A stretch of DNA of 64,000 nt from Pictodentalium vernedei (GCA_031216915.1 CM062293.1:151102285-151166284), one strand, 5' to 3'; positions 1 through 12,026 are shown, counted from the stretch's first letter. Notes: generated by a model not told the origin, from the sequence alone. A program made the numbers and translations.

Positions 1-1954
1 AGAAGTTCAACTCTTGCCTGTTAGTAACACGGCGAACGGAAAGATTCTGGGCTGGACTGTCGAAGGACCTTGTCATTGAGCAGACACTTATATGAACCAT
101 GAAAGTTACTGGAGGTCTTGTACATGGCGGAGGTGTTATGAATGAGAAACAATGAAATAAGTGGCTGTTGTCGTTACCTGTGTGCGCGACATTCATTGAA
201 TCGATGCAAGAACTCACTAACCGGACTTTCGCCACTAGTGAACAACATAAAGAGTTAGCTTCTGCAAGAGTAAAACGTGATAACAAAGATTCCTCAATTG
301 TTTTAGAATTTCTATGCGAGAATAACCCATTCGAGCCTACACCAGACCTGCAGAGTATCACCAGTGGTATTACCACTGATCCATCTGTCAATGCTCATAG
401 TGCTAAAGACGTCGGTGAGAAGATCTTAAAGATGTACGGTACAAATGCATTCGAGTTTTCCTTCTCTAAAAAAGATATATTGCTGTTGTGTTGGGTCAGG
501 CAAAGCAACATCACATTGATGGAGAAAAAGTCAACATCAATCCTCAGCTGCTGTTTCAACGGTTGCTGGCCATTGGCAATGCACGCACAGATGAGAATGA
601 CTTAGAGCAGTTATTGCAATATGAACTATCAACACAACCAACTGCAATATTTGACAAATATGGAATGATTAGAGAACCCACAAAGTCGCCACAAGCTGAC
701 GCTATCAGACAAAGGTATCGGACTCAAGGTTCTGAAACACTGGTTGTGGTTGCGCAGCAGTTTTCAATGTTCGATGGTGGTTCTTTATTGGACACAATTC
801 AGTGGAAAAGGATATCTCGTTTGATAGTATATGTACTAAATACGAAGATCGAGTCAAGCAGGGCTCAGGTCCTGTCATTGTGTTTGATGGCTATCTACAG
901 GGCCCTTCTACGAACGACAGCATCCATCAGCGACGAACAAAAGGGCTCGTTGGTGCAAAAGTGAGTGGTTTTACCGGAAACAAACTACTGAAGACCAAGA
1001 AGGAAAAAATCCTTAGTAATGAAATCAACAAATGTAACTCCACTAATCTGATGAAGCAACACTTTGCATCGAATGGAATAGGCACACAACAGGCAACAGG
1101 TGATGCAGACTTTTTAATAGCAGAAACTGGAGTACAATTAGCAGCCATCAGAACGACCTGTGTTGTTAGTGAGGACACAGACTTGCTTGTAATGTTATGC
1201 CATCACGTAAATCGCCTCAAAATACCACCAGGACAGTTGTTCTTCGAAATCGAAAGGAAGAATGCAAAGCATAGTTTGTGGGACATTGGTCAAGTCTGTG
1301 GGGTTCTAGGTGAAGATACCTGTTCGGGTTTGCCATTCATTCACGCTATCAACGGATGTGACACACCACGTCTCGACTTGTTGGTATAGGAAAAGCAACA
1401 CCATTGAAGAAGATGGACGGTAGGATCTTCAGGGAACAAGCGGCAGTCTTCTGTGCCAGTGACTTACCATGTACTAGTGAGATAACCGAAGCCGGTGAAA
1501 AGCTCTGGTGTGTCTGTACGGGGAAAAAACAGGAGAAAATCTGAATGCACTAAGAGTGAGAAAGTTTAAAGAAAAGGTGGTGACAGGTACTACAGCAATC
1601 GAAGAGAAAACATTGCTACTGACATCTGACACTGCAATATATCATTCCTTGCTAGTATTTCTTCAAGTCCGTACGTGGATGTGTGATGGAGAGGACATGA
1701 ATCCTACCGAATGGGGATTTGAAGTGCGAAACGGTGCTCTTCACACAAAGAAAATGGATGCACCAGTAACTCCTCAGCATCTTTTGAAAGTAATTTGGTG
1801 CAGGTGCAAAGGGGAATGTGCTACCAAAAAGTGTTGTTGTCGCCGTTCTGGACTGCAATGTACGAATGCTTGTGGACATTGCAATGGGGAGACCTGCTCA
1901 AACTCGCCAAGCCCAGTGATTCTCGATGAAGAGGAGAGAAACAGATTGGTTTGA
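1..1954 (+). pseudogene. Decayed PIN/XPG-like protein gene with Cys-rich C-terminus
   Basis: Coding-like sequence runs from the window edge to the stop near 1954 but is split among frames. The reading starts near 33 and has in-frame stops near 88 and 152. It then continues in pieces 168-605, 488-964, 802-1389 and 1508-1954. Near 1095-1200 is a block with GDADFLIAETG followed by VVSEDTDLLVML, which resembles the acidic core of PIN/XPG-I nuclease folds. Near 1345 is HAINGCDT, a motif I recognise from a repeated, uncharacterised invertebrate protein family. A frameshift follows directly after GCDT, and another lies near 1512. The last 60 residues (about 1795-1900) are a cysteine cluster of CxC and CCC type with GLQC and CGHC, probably zinc binding. 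The fold assignment is inference; the broken state is visible. The 5' end lies outside the window. Confidence 0.7.
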
Positions 1955-1959
1955 CATTT

Positions 1960-3005
1960 GGATGATGGCTAATGATAGAGATTAGACTTTTTCCCCCATG
2001 AAACAATTCCTAGGTTTATCCCCGACTTTTCATATTTTATGATGTCATAACTGGGTTATGATGTATATTATGTCACAAGTAAGTTAGACGTCAGTGGTAG
2101 TGTCATTTTTTTTTATTCCCGAGTGCGCGAAATGAGCGACAAAAATCGTCCCCGACGGCGAACTACACAATTTATGAAGTCATAGCTGGGTTATGACGTC
2201 ACAATGAGACCATAGGTCGATGGGAGTATCATTTATGGATTCCTGGGTACCACTTTCCTATGTGTTAGTAATACAATTATGGGTGTTAGGATGAGCTATT
2301 TGCGAGATATTGCATTTCACAACTGGCGATTGCCGCCATATTGAAATTATGTTAATTAGGGTATTTCGCCTGGGCCGATTTTGGCCTATTTTGAATATGA
2401 TCAACCCTGATGCATGTCCAACCAAACGCCACTATGTCAGTCTCTATTGCAATTTGTATGAGGTCACCCCTTTTTTTATATTAGCAGTGCCCGCCTATTA
2501 GTGGAATGTCACTGTCTCTTATTTGGGACAATGTCTACTATCTACTGAACATTTCTGCAGTGAATTTCATTAATATCGGCATGATTTTAACCCCTTTTAA
2601 ACATGTTTTCAGACTTACTTTCTTTGTATTTGAAATTAGACTTTGCCACATACTTTCTTACTCTAATTCTTACATGGCCAATACAACTTAATGATTCCAT
2701 TTACATCAATGATTTCTTTTTTCGGTTTTAGGAAATATTTAACCCTTTTTTGCCAATCAATTTTACTTAGTATTTCCAGCTTAAAGTTTCGGTTTAACGT
2801 TCTGCTTTTCAAGGTTCTACCTTTCATTCTCCACACACTCTGTTAAAACGTCATTTCTTTTTTTCATTTCGGGCAAGGTCTACTGAAGCTGTACACAGTG
2901 GTTCAAATAATATTGACATTAATTTAACCCTTTTCACAACGCTTTTCGAACTTAGTTTCTCTAAATTTCAAATTAGGCTTCTACCACATACTTTGTCACT
3001 TTTTA
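1960..3005. other. Non-coding AT-rich stretch
   Basis: No supportable gene. Two related short segments near 2030-2080 and 2160-2215 share a TATGA-GTCATA-CTGGGTTATGA pattern, which suggests a small old duplication. The open frames at 2310-2501 and 2506-2691 have no recognisable content. Confidence 0.5.
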
Positions 3006-3890
3006 TCCCCTCCCACAAGGGAGGGATATAGCACAGCGCTCGCTCCGTCCATCTATCTGTTAGTCCGTCCGTCAATCCATCCGTAAGTCCATCCGTCTGT
3101 CCGAACTTTCTTTATGCCATAACTTAAATAAAAGTTAACGGATTTAAATTCTTTTCAGTACATGTCTCTAGGTCAAGTTTGATGACCACAATTATCCAAT
3201 GAAAATTGTTGAAGTTATTGCCCTGCCCTGCCCTGCCCAGCCCTCGCCAATTAGACATAATTTTTTTTTCTTTCATCCAATATGCATTTTGAACTATTTA
3301 CAGTCACTACATGCAGAACTTTTTTTAAACTCATACCACCCCCCCCCCCCCCCCGAGGGCCAATTAGGCACTTTTTTTTTTCTTTCGTCAAAAATGCATT
3401 TTTACAGTTTTGCTTAAAGTTTGTGGTTAAAAACCCCTAGGTGCCAGTTAGGCATTTTTTTCTCTCTTTGCTCAAAATGCATTCTGAAGGATTTAGACTG
3501 ACCACATGCGGAAAAAAATGGACTCCCCTAACACCCCTCCCCCTCACCTTCTTTTCACCTAGGGCCATTTAAGCAATATTTTTTCTTTGGTATAAAATGC
3601 ATTTTTAGCCTGTCAGGGCTATAGTCATGACTTTCGTCTATCCATCCATCCGTGCATTCATCTGCCTGTAAACATAAACAATTGGTTTCCGACCGATAAC
3701 TCAAGTTTGGATTATTTGCTTTCAACCAAAGTTGATATGTGTATTTTCCAGCTAGTAATACAGGCCCCCCCCCCCCCCCCCCCCCCTCCAACACACACAC
3801 GCACACACATGTCGCTTAGGCAATTATTCCCAAAATGCATTTTGAAGGGCCGGGAGTTATTACATGCAAAAAAGAAAATTGACTCCTATA
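3006..3890. repeat. Minisatellite-like repeat with GTCCGTCC run
   Basis: A short hairpin (CCTCCCACAAGGGAGG, 3010-3027) is followed by a degenerate TCCGTCCGTC/TCCATCC run (3045-3105). At least five diverged units then follow, each containing an AATTAGGCA-like block, a T-rich run and AAAATGCATTTT (near 3250, 3361, 3442, 3566, 3816). A second TCCATCCATCCG run is at 3640. C homopolymers sit at 3339-3354 and 3765-3786. The apparent open frames here are low-complexity artefacts. Confidence 0.6.
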
Positions 3891-3918
3891 GCCCAACATT
3901 GCTTTATGTACTACATCT

Positions 3919-4163
3919 TTAATCCTTTACCTAACACAAGTTGAAGCCAACAGTACAAATTATTTTTCTGAAACATCAGATTTTTTAATTTTTTACTTCT
4001 AACCATGGCTTATTAGTCCTTATTGGAACAATCTCATCAAGCTTGTTCCATAAATAGATCATGAGGTATGTTTTGGAGTAGGGAAATGAAAAAATAAAAT
4101 TTGAATAGCAAATTTTGTATATTACGAGTGCAGATATGGCATATTCGTTAGGTAAACAGTTAA
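3919..4163. mobile_element. TTAA-flanked miniature element, family M1
   Basis: TTAA at both ends (3919-3922, 4160-4163) encloses inverted termini CCTTTACCTAAC and GTTAGGTAAA. The centre carries a diverged version of the family palindrome around TTGGAACAA. The TTAA target and CCC/CCT starts resemble piggyBac-derived MITEs. Confidence 0.6.
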
Positions 4164-4420
4164 CAAAAAATGGCTCCGACTATTTTGTGTCTAAGCATTA
4201 CCATTGCTGGGACAGTCGGGCTGCATGCAAGGACATCACTATAGTTTTACATTAATAGGTGTGTGATAAACAAATATCTTACAAGACTAGACTGGCTACT
4301 AGGTCTTCTGTAACACATGCAGTCATACAGATGGAGATCTGTGGTACCTGTTGAGGACCAGGCACCACTACTACATTTATTTATTTATTAACAAATAAAT
4401 TTCCAAGAACTATTGAGTTT

Positions 4421-4596
4421 TTAACCCTTTACCTAACATAGAAAGCAGACACTTGCAAAAAAAATTCTTGAATAACTAATTTTTTTCATTTTTTGTCTCA
4501 AAAACATAGGTTATGACCCCTCATTGGAACGATTAATTAACGATTTTTGAGAATAGCACTGGCCAGTTTTGGCCGTTATGTTGGGTAAAGGGTTAA
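4421..4596. mobile_element. TTAA-flanked miniature element, family M1
   Basis: TTAA copies at 4421-4424 and 4593-4596 flank CCCTTTACCTAAC and TTGGGTAAAGGG. The interior has the family block GACCCCTCATTGGAACGA, but the right arm of the central palindrome is missing. This is a shortened copy of the type seen at 18102-18343. Confidence 0.75.
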
Positions 4597-5006
4597 CTAT
4601 AATTCTGACTCACAAATATTTCAACTAAATCATTGAGGCATGACTTTCAAACGAAAAAATGTCTTGATGATGCAGTTAGAATATTTTATCAGTCAGGATC
4701 TGAGCCATCACATTTGGGACTATCACATTAACACCAACAACTGGTCATTTTCGCAATGCACCTATCCATGACTGGTCCCATACAGTAGTTACTTGGACTG
4801 TTTTCAGCAATTAATTTCCATGAATACATATTTTCATCAATATTGGGCTGAGTGGGAAACCACTGGGGCAAGAGAAGGTATTACATAACATGGAGAAATA
4901 AAACAAAGTCACTCAACTGCAATGAGTGACTAGCTCCATCATAAACCCTTAAAGACCTTTTTACTGCAACAAAACAGGTGCCCAAAAATGTAGATTTTTA
5001 TACAAC

Positions 5007-5205
5007 AACCAATGGCCCAGACTAGCTGGTGCTAACTCAAAAAATAATCCAGGGCCAAACACAAATTTTGCCCCCCAATCCTCAAAATTTGCATGCAAAA
5101 CCAAAAATTTTATGTCCTATCTGGTCCTCCATACTTTTGCGAACTGTGCATGTGCAGTATCCAAGAAGACACCGAAATTGGCGCCAACCAGCATTCTTTG
5201 TTTGG
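5007..5205 (+). repeat. Left inverted terminal repeat, DIRS copy 1
   Basis: Starts ACCAATGGCCCAGACTAGC and matches the reverse complement of 11808-11999 over about 195 bp with moderate divergence. It contains CTGTGCATGTGCAG, a decayed form of the GCGCATGCGC palindrome found in the other copies. Confidence 0.9.
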
Positions 5206-6077
5206 CCCTCCAGTCAGTAACAACAAACTGACATCTGTGCTTTTAAATCTCAGTTTTAATGATGCCAGGCACAAATCAATGGTAGAATTGGTGGATCCAA
5301 GGACATAATTGGATGATGGAAGGGAACAATGGTGGTTGGGAATGTTCAGGGCTGTAACTTTATAATTTTTATCTAAATTATTTCATGTTTCCCAATTTTG
5401 GGACATGGGCCTGACGTCATCATTCTTGCTAAAGATTTTTCCACTGTTTGTTAAGTGTTCCTTCCCTATCTTTCCTTGAAGCTCCCCAGTTAAACTCCCA
5501 AGCTTTTTATTGAATTTTTTTAATAAATTTCTTGGGTGTTTGTCATGTTACACAGAATGTTTATTCTGTATATCCCCATGGTTACGTCCTCACCCTAGGA
5601 GTGTTCAGGCATTTTGGGTCATGCATCTTACATCCGATGTATCATTTTTTCTTCTTCTGAAGATCTTGCTTTACATCAGATAGTTCTAAATCTGTTACTG
5701 ACTTCTGGCCTCTTTATTCAGTGCCTGGGGTCTTATTTCCGGTTTTTCTTCTAACGTTGTTAACATTGGCAACATTTTATAAATATATGTAGTTTCTTAT
5801 TTATTTCATGGTAGGATTGTTGTAAGATACATTTATAATATTCCGGTAGTGTAGCAGTTAATTTTTGGAATTTTTGTCCACACTTAGGCTCTATCGGGAT
5901 ACCTTTGGGCTCATCTTGTTCCCTTTGGGAACTTGGGCTCTTGTAAAAAATTTTCGAAAATTTTTTTTTTTGAAATTAATTTTTGGATTTATATTTTGAA
6001 TGTTATTTATTATGTATCTTTTTCATATATTTATTGTGGAGTTGCTGGGAGTACTGTCAACTTTGTTTTGCTTCATT
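5206..6077 (+). other. Leader region of DIRS copy 1
   Basis: Non-coding sequence between the left terminal repeat and the gag start. It corresponds to about 28730-29600 of copy 2, including a shared block with CCCCATGGTTACGTCCTCACCCT near 5575. No promoter was assigned. Confidence 0.6.
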
Positions 6078-8173
6078 ATGAAAGCTTATTGCTCAAAATG
6101 CAAGGTGAGGAAGTCTTCCTGGGATTTACATGCTTTTTACCTTGCTTGTAGTCGATGTACTCCCACAAATTTTTGTCCAACCTGTGTCGGATGGGATGAC
6201 AAACGTTGGAGACGGGTATCACGGTACGTTGTTAGCGGCGAGAGGCCAATGCCAGTCCTCTCGCCACAAAGTCAATCAAGTTTCTTAGTTTCTTTTTCAG
6301 AGGAACATGAACATGGAGATGTTTACATGATGCCTAGAGATAGTGTGCTACCGTTGTCGCGCTCAGATGAGCAAACAGAGCTAGCTGCTAAGGTGCCCAT
6401 GAATATTAGACAGGGCATAAAGCCACTAGCAAGTGGTTTTAGTCCCTTGTAGCCAGCTAGCTCAACCAGTGAAGCAGTTACTCCGTCCGTGGGTACCGTG
6501 ATGCCAGGTGTGTCCGTTGCGGTTGATAGGAGTGGATTGGGTGGAGCAAGCACCTTAAAACATAAAATGCTCACCCAGCGACGATGGAACAGAGGAAGAA
6601 GCCGGCAAGTACCGTGGAAAGCTCGGCAAGGTCTGAAAGGACCGTGAGCGAGAGAGGTCCCTCTCTTTCCCAGCAGCATCTGGGGCCAGATGTTGTGATT
6701 AGAAACTTGCGTGAGCCAGAGCATACGTCTGCACCTTCCGTCCGGGACGCTCCATATAGTTCGCAACCAGCCTCAGCTGCAGTTACGGCTTCTACAACGT
6801 CATCTAAAAAGCACACACGGCCGCACCTTAGCTACACGACTTCGGATATCCAGCCTGCATCACCGAGAAGGGACCACTCATCGTCTGCGAAGTCGGACCA
6901 TCCAGTAGCTAAGGAGACGAGGCATCGTTTATCGGGACATCCGGAGAAAAGAGCCATCTTGGAGACACACCGTCCCAGGAGCAGGCGGCTAAGAAACAGA
7001 AGACTGCTGCTCCTCAGGCATCCGTTACGGACTTGCTACGGCAGTCCCAGAACCTGAGCTGTTGGACGGTGCTGGGTTGGTCCAGTCATCTGCACGTTCA
7101 GATGCGAAGACTGAGACTCACAACCGATTCAATGGGATGGTGAAAGGGATATGGAAGAAGATAACCCTTCCCTTTAGGAACAGCACATGTTGCGATGGAT
7201 TCAATCCATCAACACTACCCTGAATTTGTTCCGGCGAATCAGAATGCTGCGACTACTAGAAAGAAACCGCTGGCGTCGTTGGACGCAGACTTTATCCGGA
7301 CAAAGGAGGAGGTCCTGTCTTTTCCGGTTCAGTCTAGACAGGTGTTGCAGGCCTTCGGCCATTTAGACGACGCCATATTCAAACTCTCCAGTGGGAAGAA
7401 GAAAGGTGGTTTCTTGACATCAACTTCCATAAATTTACCATTTCTTGGACCACATTCATTTAAAATGGTCGGGGAAGATGTACAGAGAGTTCCTCTGCGT
7501 TTGGATGAATAGGCCGAGGATCTAGAGCTATCCTTGCCTGGGTCATTCACAATTTGCTCGGACACAAGAGACAGCAATTTCTTCAAATAGAGCGAATTTG
7601 GACGCTATGTCTTCTGCAGACCACCTTTCTAGAGCTGTGACGCAACGTCTCAACAGGAAGGAATTTGAGGACGTTCGTACCTCTTTAATAGGTCTTTCCA
7701 GGGCAATTATGTTTACCAGATATAACTCCACCTTAACAGTGGCTAATTTGGAGTTCATCAGATGTGATGGTGCCTTTGCGTCGTCATCTTTAATAGATGA
7801 CAAGGTGAAAAACTCTCTCCGGGTCGCTCTGGTCTCCCGACACACAATATTTGACAAGCTTTCATTGGGTTATGACCAAGCTACAAAGAAAGCATCTAAT
7901 ACTCTGCTTCTAAAGTCAGCGTCTAATCGACCCGCTACATCAGAAAAGAGTAAAGGAGGATGTCCCAGACAGAAATCGTCTAAAGGGGACTCCTCACGAG
8001 GGTATTGGAAACCCTACTATAATTACTCTCGAGACCGTCAATACAGCGACTCAGGAAAGGGGCGTATGTTTGATCGAGACTATCAGTCAGAAGCCCCTAA
8101 GTCGGCGGGTCGAGGCTCTTCACGAGGGGGACGTGGTTTCTCCTCCCGTAATCCTCGCAGGTCCTACAGGTGA
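6078..8173 (+). pseudogene. DIRS copy 1 gag-like ORF, broken
   Basis: Starts at the ATG at 6078, equivalent to 28728 in copy 2. The first 50 residues contain spaced cysteines (CSKC, CSRC, CPTC), probably a zinc-binding N-terminus. The frame stops near 6452 and resumes in shifted frames at 6584-7057, 7195-7512 and 7598-8173. The C-terminal part is rich in Arg, Gly and Ser (GRGSSRGGRG then NPRRSYR before the stop), a nucleic-acid-binding tail common in retroelement Gag proteins. The Gag assignment rests on position and basic composition; I see no classical capsid motif. Confidence 0.75.
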
Positions 8174-10144
8174 TGGTCAGGACCTCTATTGCTTGCCAGT
8201 TGGCGGAAGGTTATCAAGATTCGCAACAAACTGGATAACAATTACGGAAGACCAGTTGGTGAGAAGTGTAGTCTCGGGAGGCCTACGGCTAACATTCCAA
8301 GCGAAACCACCACTAGCAAGCAAATCTTCCGTCAAATCCTTGCAAAAGAGAGTCTCTCCTAGTGGAGGTATAGGCTCTCTTATCAAAGGAAGCAATAGAG
8401 GTCGTCGAGAATCAAAATTCTCTAGGATTTTACAGTCACCTATTCCTCGTACCGAAGCCAGACGGCTCGTTCCGACCGGTAATACACTTGAGCTGGATAA
8501 ACAAGCTTATCAGGACTCCAAAGTTGTATATGGAGACAATTCGGCCGGTAAGGGCGAGCATTCGAGTGAACGACTATGCAGCAAGCATGGATCTAAGGAT
8601 GCGTACTTTCATGTCCTGGTACATCCAGCATACAGAAAGTACCAGCGGTTCGCTGTGCAAGGGACAGTGTATCAGTTCCGAGCAATGTGCTTCGGTCTGA
8701 ACCTGGCGCCCTGGGCTTTCACTCGAATAATGAACTTGGAAATGTCTCATTTCCGAGCTCATTCATCTGCGGTAACGTCAGCTTACTTGGACGACATTCT
8801 ACAGAGATACGGCAACAAAACTATTCTTCAAAACGATGTTTAGAGTCTGCTTCTTTTGCTCCGACGTCTCGGCTTCATCGTAAACGAGAAGAAGTCGGAT
8901 CTAGCTCCGTCCTAGTCGTTCATTCACTTGGGGATGAGCTTCAAGACTCACAACAATCTGGTTCGTCTGCCGTTACCCAGAGAGAAATTAGTCAGTTGTT
9001 ATGCTCGCTTTTGTCTACACTCAGACGAATTAACAGCGAGGGAATTCATGCAACTGATAGGGTTGTGCGGAAACGGCTGCTTATTCCGATGGGTTGCTTG
9101 CGCACACGTCCCCTCCAGATATTCTTTACTCAGAACTGGAGTGTGAAGACGCATTCGCTCGAGGCCAGTATTGTTTTAACGGACCATGTAAAACAAAGGG
9201 TCCAGATTTGGGCAGATATTCAGTGGTTAACTCAGGGAGTTTTGCTGCAGCTGCCGGATTCGGCTTTTACGATTATGATGGATGCATGTCAAATGGGTTG
9301 GGGTGCGAACCTGAGCCCGACAGACTCAAAGTGTCAGGGTCTTTGGGACCCTCGATTCCTAGAGAAACACATAAACATCAAAGAGATGATGTCAATATGG
9401 CTTGCGCTACAACATTGGATTCACATTATAGCGGATGCTCATGTTCAGATATTGTCGGACAACTCAACAGTAGTAGCTTAGATCAGGATCCAGGGAGGCA
9501 CTCAATCGATTCTGTTATGCGAACTAATGGAGAAAATTCTTCTGTAAGTCGTGAATCATCATGTTCAAGTATCGGTCCGTCATATATCGGGTTGTCTGAA
9601 CGTACTAGCAGACTCGCTCTCTCAGAAAAGTCGCCTGTTGCCATCGGAGTGGACACTCAACAAGCGGGTATTCAGACAGATTTGCTACCAGTGGGATCGA
9701 CCCATGATAGATTTGTTCGCGACACACCTGAACAATCAATTGCAGACATACGTCTTGCAATGTCCAGACCATTGAGCATATGCAGTAGACGCTCTGACAA
9801 TCTCATGGGATGGAATGATAGGATATGCGTATCCTCCAACTCCGTTGATTCAGCAGATTCTGTTAAAGATCAAACAGTCTCGTTGCAAAATTCTGCTAGT
9901 AGCATCTCTGTCGTCACAGAAACCGTGGATCAATCTTCTCAGGTGTCTGTTATGGGACATTCCCTGGAAGCTTCCTCCGCGAGAGGACCTTCTTTATCAG
10001 GGGAAGTCACGTGCACTGCATCACAACCCGGAAGGTCTCAACCTTCACGTATTTCCGTTGTGCGGTCCTTCTGGCACGGCAAGCAATTTACAGGTCGAGC
10101 AGTGGACGCAATTTCTAACTGCAGGAGGTCCTCCTCTTTGTTGA
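8174..10144 (+). pseudogene. DIRS copy 1 reverse transcriptase-RNase H, broken
   Basis: Pol-like sequence directly after gag. The RT part (to 8843) shows KDAYFHVLVHP, MCFGLNLAPWAF and the catalytic YLDDIL near 8795. A TAG replaces an expected CAG near 8914, just before SFIHLGM. The RNase H part shows IMMDACQMGWG, KEMMSIWLAL with the catalytic Glu present, and ILSDNSTVVA. A stop follows at about 9481, after which the frame continues at 9551-9775 (LADSLSQK) and 9815-10144 (YAYPPTPLI, a block after RNase H that is usual in DIRS pol). Upstream of KDAYFHV the frame is also disturbed. The family assignment is firm; the copy is inactive. Confidence 0.85.
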
Positions 10145-10999
10145 ATTTTGCAGCGAAGTGGAAGATTTTCTTCCGTTGGTGTAAAAATCAGTCGATAGAC
10201 GTCTATGATCCGTCCATACCAGATATTGCCAACTTTCTGGTCAACCTGTTTGACGTTCTCAAACAGCAGCCTGTCACTATTAAGGGCTATAGGTCTACGT
10301 TATCAGACACTTACACTCATCATGATAACTTGCCAATTGGATCTAATGCTTCATTATCCAAACTGGTTAGAAATTTCTCTATTAAGAGACCTAGAACCCT
10401 CAGATTAATTCCTAAGTGAAATTTGGCTTGGGTTCTGTTGAAGCTTTAGGAAGCTCCGTTTGAGCTGTTGGACATTGTAAAGTTCAAATTCTTGACCTAT
10501 AAAACAGCATTTCACTTTGACTAGAAGAGTTAGTGAACTCCATGCTTTATCTGTTGACGAATCTCAGTATCATAGTGTTAGTAATACCATTACTTTAACT
10601 ACAGAAGTGGGATTTTTGGCTAAGAACCAGGCTCCAGATAAATGGCCTGATCCAGTCAGGGCTATGCGCATATATAAACGCCGATCAGATTTTTTAAGAA
10701 AAGGAAGAAAAAGCTTCTTTCTTTCGCTAATTCCTAACAGAAGAGATATTTCTGTTCCTTCTATTGCTAGGTGGATTCAGTTAGCAATATGCATTGCCTA
10801 TGAAAGTCTATCTTCGGATCAGCATTCTGTAAATAAGATATCAGCGCATGAAGTTAGAGCGCTGTCCACTTCTTGGGCTTATGCTAACAGTATAGCCATT
10901 ACTGATCTCATGAAAGCTGCGTACTGGACACAGCCTTCTACATTTACCAAGTTTTACCTTAGAAATTTAGAGTCCATCTCAGTGATCTTAGATGTTTAG
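9094..10999 (+). pseudogene. DIRS copy 1 tyrosine recombinase, broken
   Basis: The first part (9094-10419, 441 residues) is open. Its N-terminal 300 or so residues overlap the RNase H region in another frame. The recombinase core follows (AAKWKIFFRWCKNQ, then KGYRSTLSDTY). A stop at 10417-10419 and a small deletion near 10510 remove the lead-in to the catalytic Arg. Sequence resumes in 10517-10999 with TRRVSELHAL, the HEVRALSTSWA box and FYLRNLE carrying the nucleophilic Tyr. Compared with copy 2, 18 codons are missing near 10650. This enzyme class recombines the circular intermediate into the chromosome. Confidence 0.85.
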
Positions 11000-11648
11000 G
11001 TCCTCTGTCTGTTGCTCAGAATGTCGTCCACTAAATGATTACATCTATATTTATTTAGTCAACCCGTTCCAGCAGTGATGCTGTTCCGCTGCCCTCTTCA
11101 TTCTGTGGTCATGTGCCTCAGAACAAGGGGAATGGGGAGGGGGGACGTTTTTTTCCCCCCTTATGATAATCTGGCTTTATAGTGAAAAGTACGGGAAGAC
11201 CTCCTCTGGTGTCAGTAGTCCTGAGTTAGTGCTGGGATGGTTTTAATGTGTAGCTCGGTGTGAAGCAAATATGTCTCATTTATGTATTGTTTTTAAAGTG
11301 TTGCTCACTGTGAAGCATTTGTATATGTCACATGTCAAACGGGCGTTAATATACAATCCTCGGACACTTTTAAATTAGTATAAAGAGTCTCATTCTCTGG
11401 ACTATCTTTATATTTTGGCTTCCCTTCACCGAATTAGCATAAGGGGTTATGCTGGCATTAAATGGAGAATTATATAATATGTAATATTCAATTACATTGT
11501 TGGTGTTAAGTCTTTCTAGTTTCTCGCAAATGAGAAAGACAAATATAATTCCTTTCTCTCCTATTCTCCTGCAGGAGATATCCTTTATGAAATGATATAG
11601 TGATTGGGTTTTCCTCTATGTCCTAGGCCGTCCAGCCTGTTTACGATT
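11000..11648 (+). other. 3' non-coding part of DIRS copy 1
   Basis: Untranslated stretch between the recombinase stop and the internal complementary region, alignable to 23137-23715 of copy 2. It contains TTCTCCTGCAGGAGATA and short G- and T-rich runs but nothing codable. Confidence 0.6.
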
Positions 11649-11735
11649 CAGCTAGTCTGGGCCATTGGTTGTTGTATAAAAATATTAAAAATACATAGTA
11701 ATTTGTATATTTTTTATACTTACCAATGGCCCAGA
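11649..11735 (+). repeat. Internal complementary region, DIRS copy 1
   Basis: The left half (CAGCTAGTCTGGGCCATTGG onward) is the reverse complement of the element's left end at 4994-5026. The right half, ending ACCAATGGCCCAGAT, is the reverse complement of its right end near 11990-12026. In DIRS-1 such a region is thought to template the junction of the circular intermediate. Confidence 0.9.
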
Positions 11736-11807
11736 TGGGGATGGCCCTCCCATGAGTAGGCACTCAAACCTTCCTGCTGTTTACAACATTTAGCAGGCAA
11801 TTTTTAG

Positions 11808-11999
11808 AAAGAATGATGGTTGGTGCCAATTTCGGTGTCTTCCTGGATACTGCGCATGAGCAGTTCACAAAAGTATGGAGAACCAGATAGGACATAAAAT
11901 TTTCGGTTTTGCATGCAAATTCTGGGGATTGGGGGCAAAATTTGTGTTTGGCCCTGGATTATTTTTTGAGTTAGCACCAGCTAGTATGGGCCATTGGTA
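11808..11999 (+). repeat. Right inverted terminal repeat, DIRS copy 1
   Basis: Reverse complement of 5007-5205, ending GGGCCATTGGT. It contains ACTGCGCATGAGCAGT, one base from a GCGCATGCGC palindrome. Confidence 0.9.
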
Positions 12000-12026
12000 A
12001 GTATAAAAAATGTACAAATTACTATG

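Larger units (their letters stand above)
4994..12026 (+). mobile_element. DIRS-like tyrosine recombinase retrotransposon, copy 1
   Basis: A roughly 7.0 kb element with inverted terminal repeats (5007-5205 and 11808-11999), an internal complementary region (11649-11735) and degraded gag, RT-RNase H and tyrosine recombinase sequences in DIRS order. In this class, reverse transcription is thought to give a circular DNA that the recombinase integrates without target duplication, and no target duplication is visible. The ends are set by where the outer sequence stops matching the internal complementary region: ATTTTTATACAAC on the left at 4994, and ACAAATTACTATG on the right. All coding parts carry stops or frameshifts, so the copy is dead. 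Confidence 0.9.

Noticed and set aside
2030..2215. TGACGTCA-like sites as CRE regulatory elements
   Set aside because: They occur in a small local duplication with no gene nearby to regulate.
3707..3922. Open frame across the C homopolymer encoding a proline run
   Set aside because: Low-complexity artefact inside a minisatellite-like repeat; no domain or conserved context.
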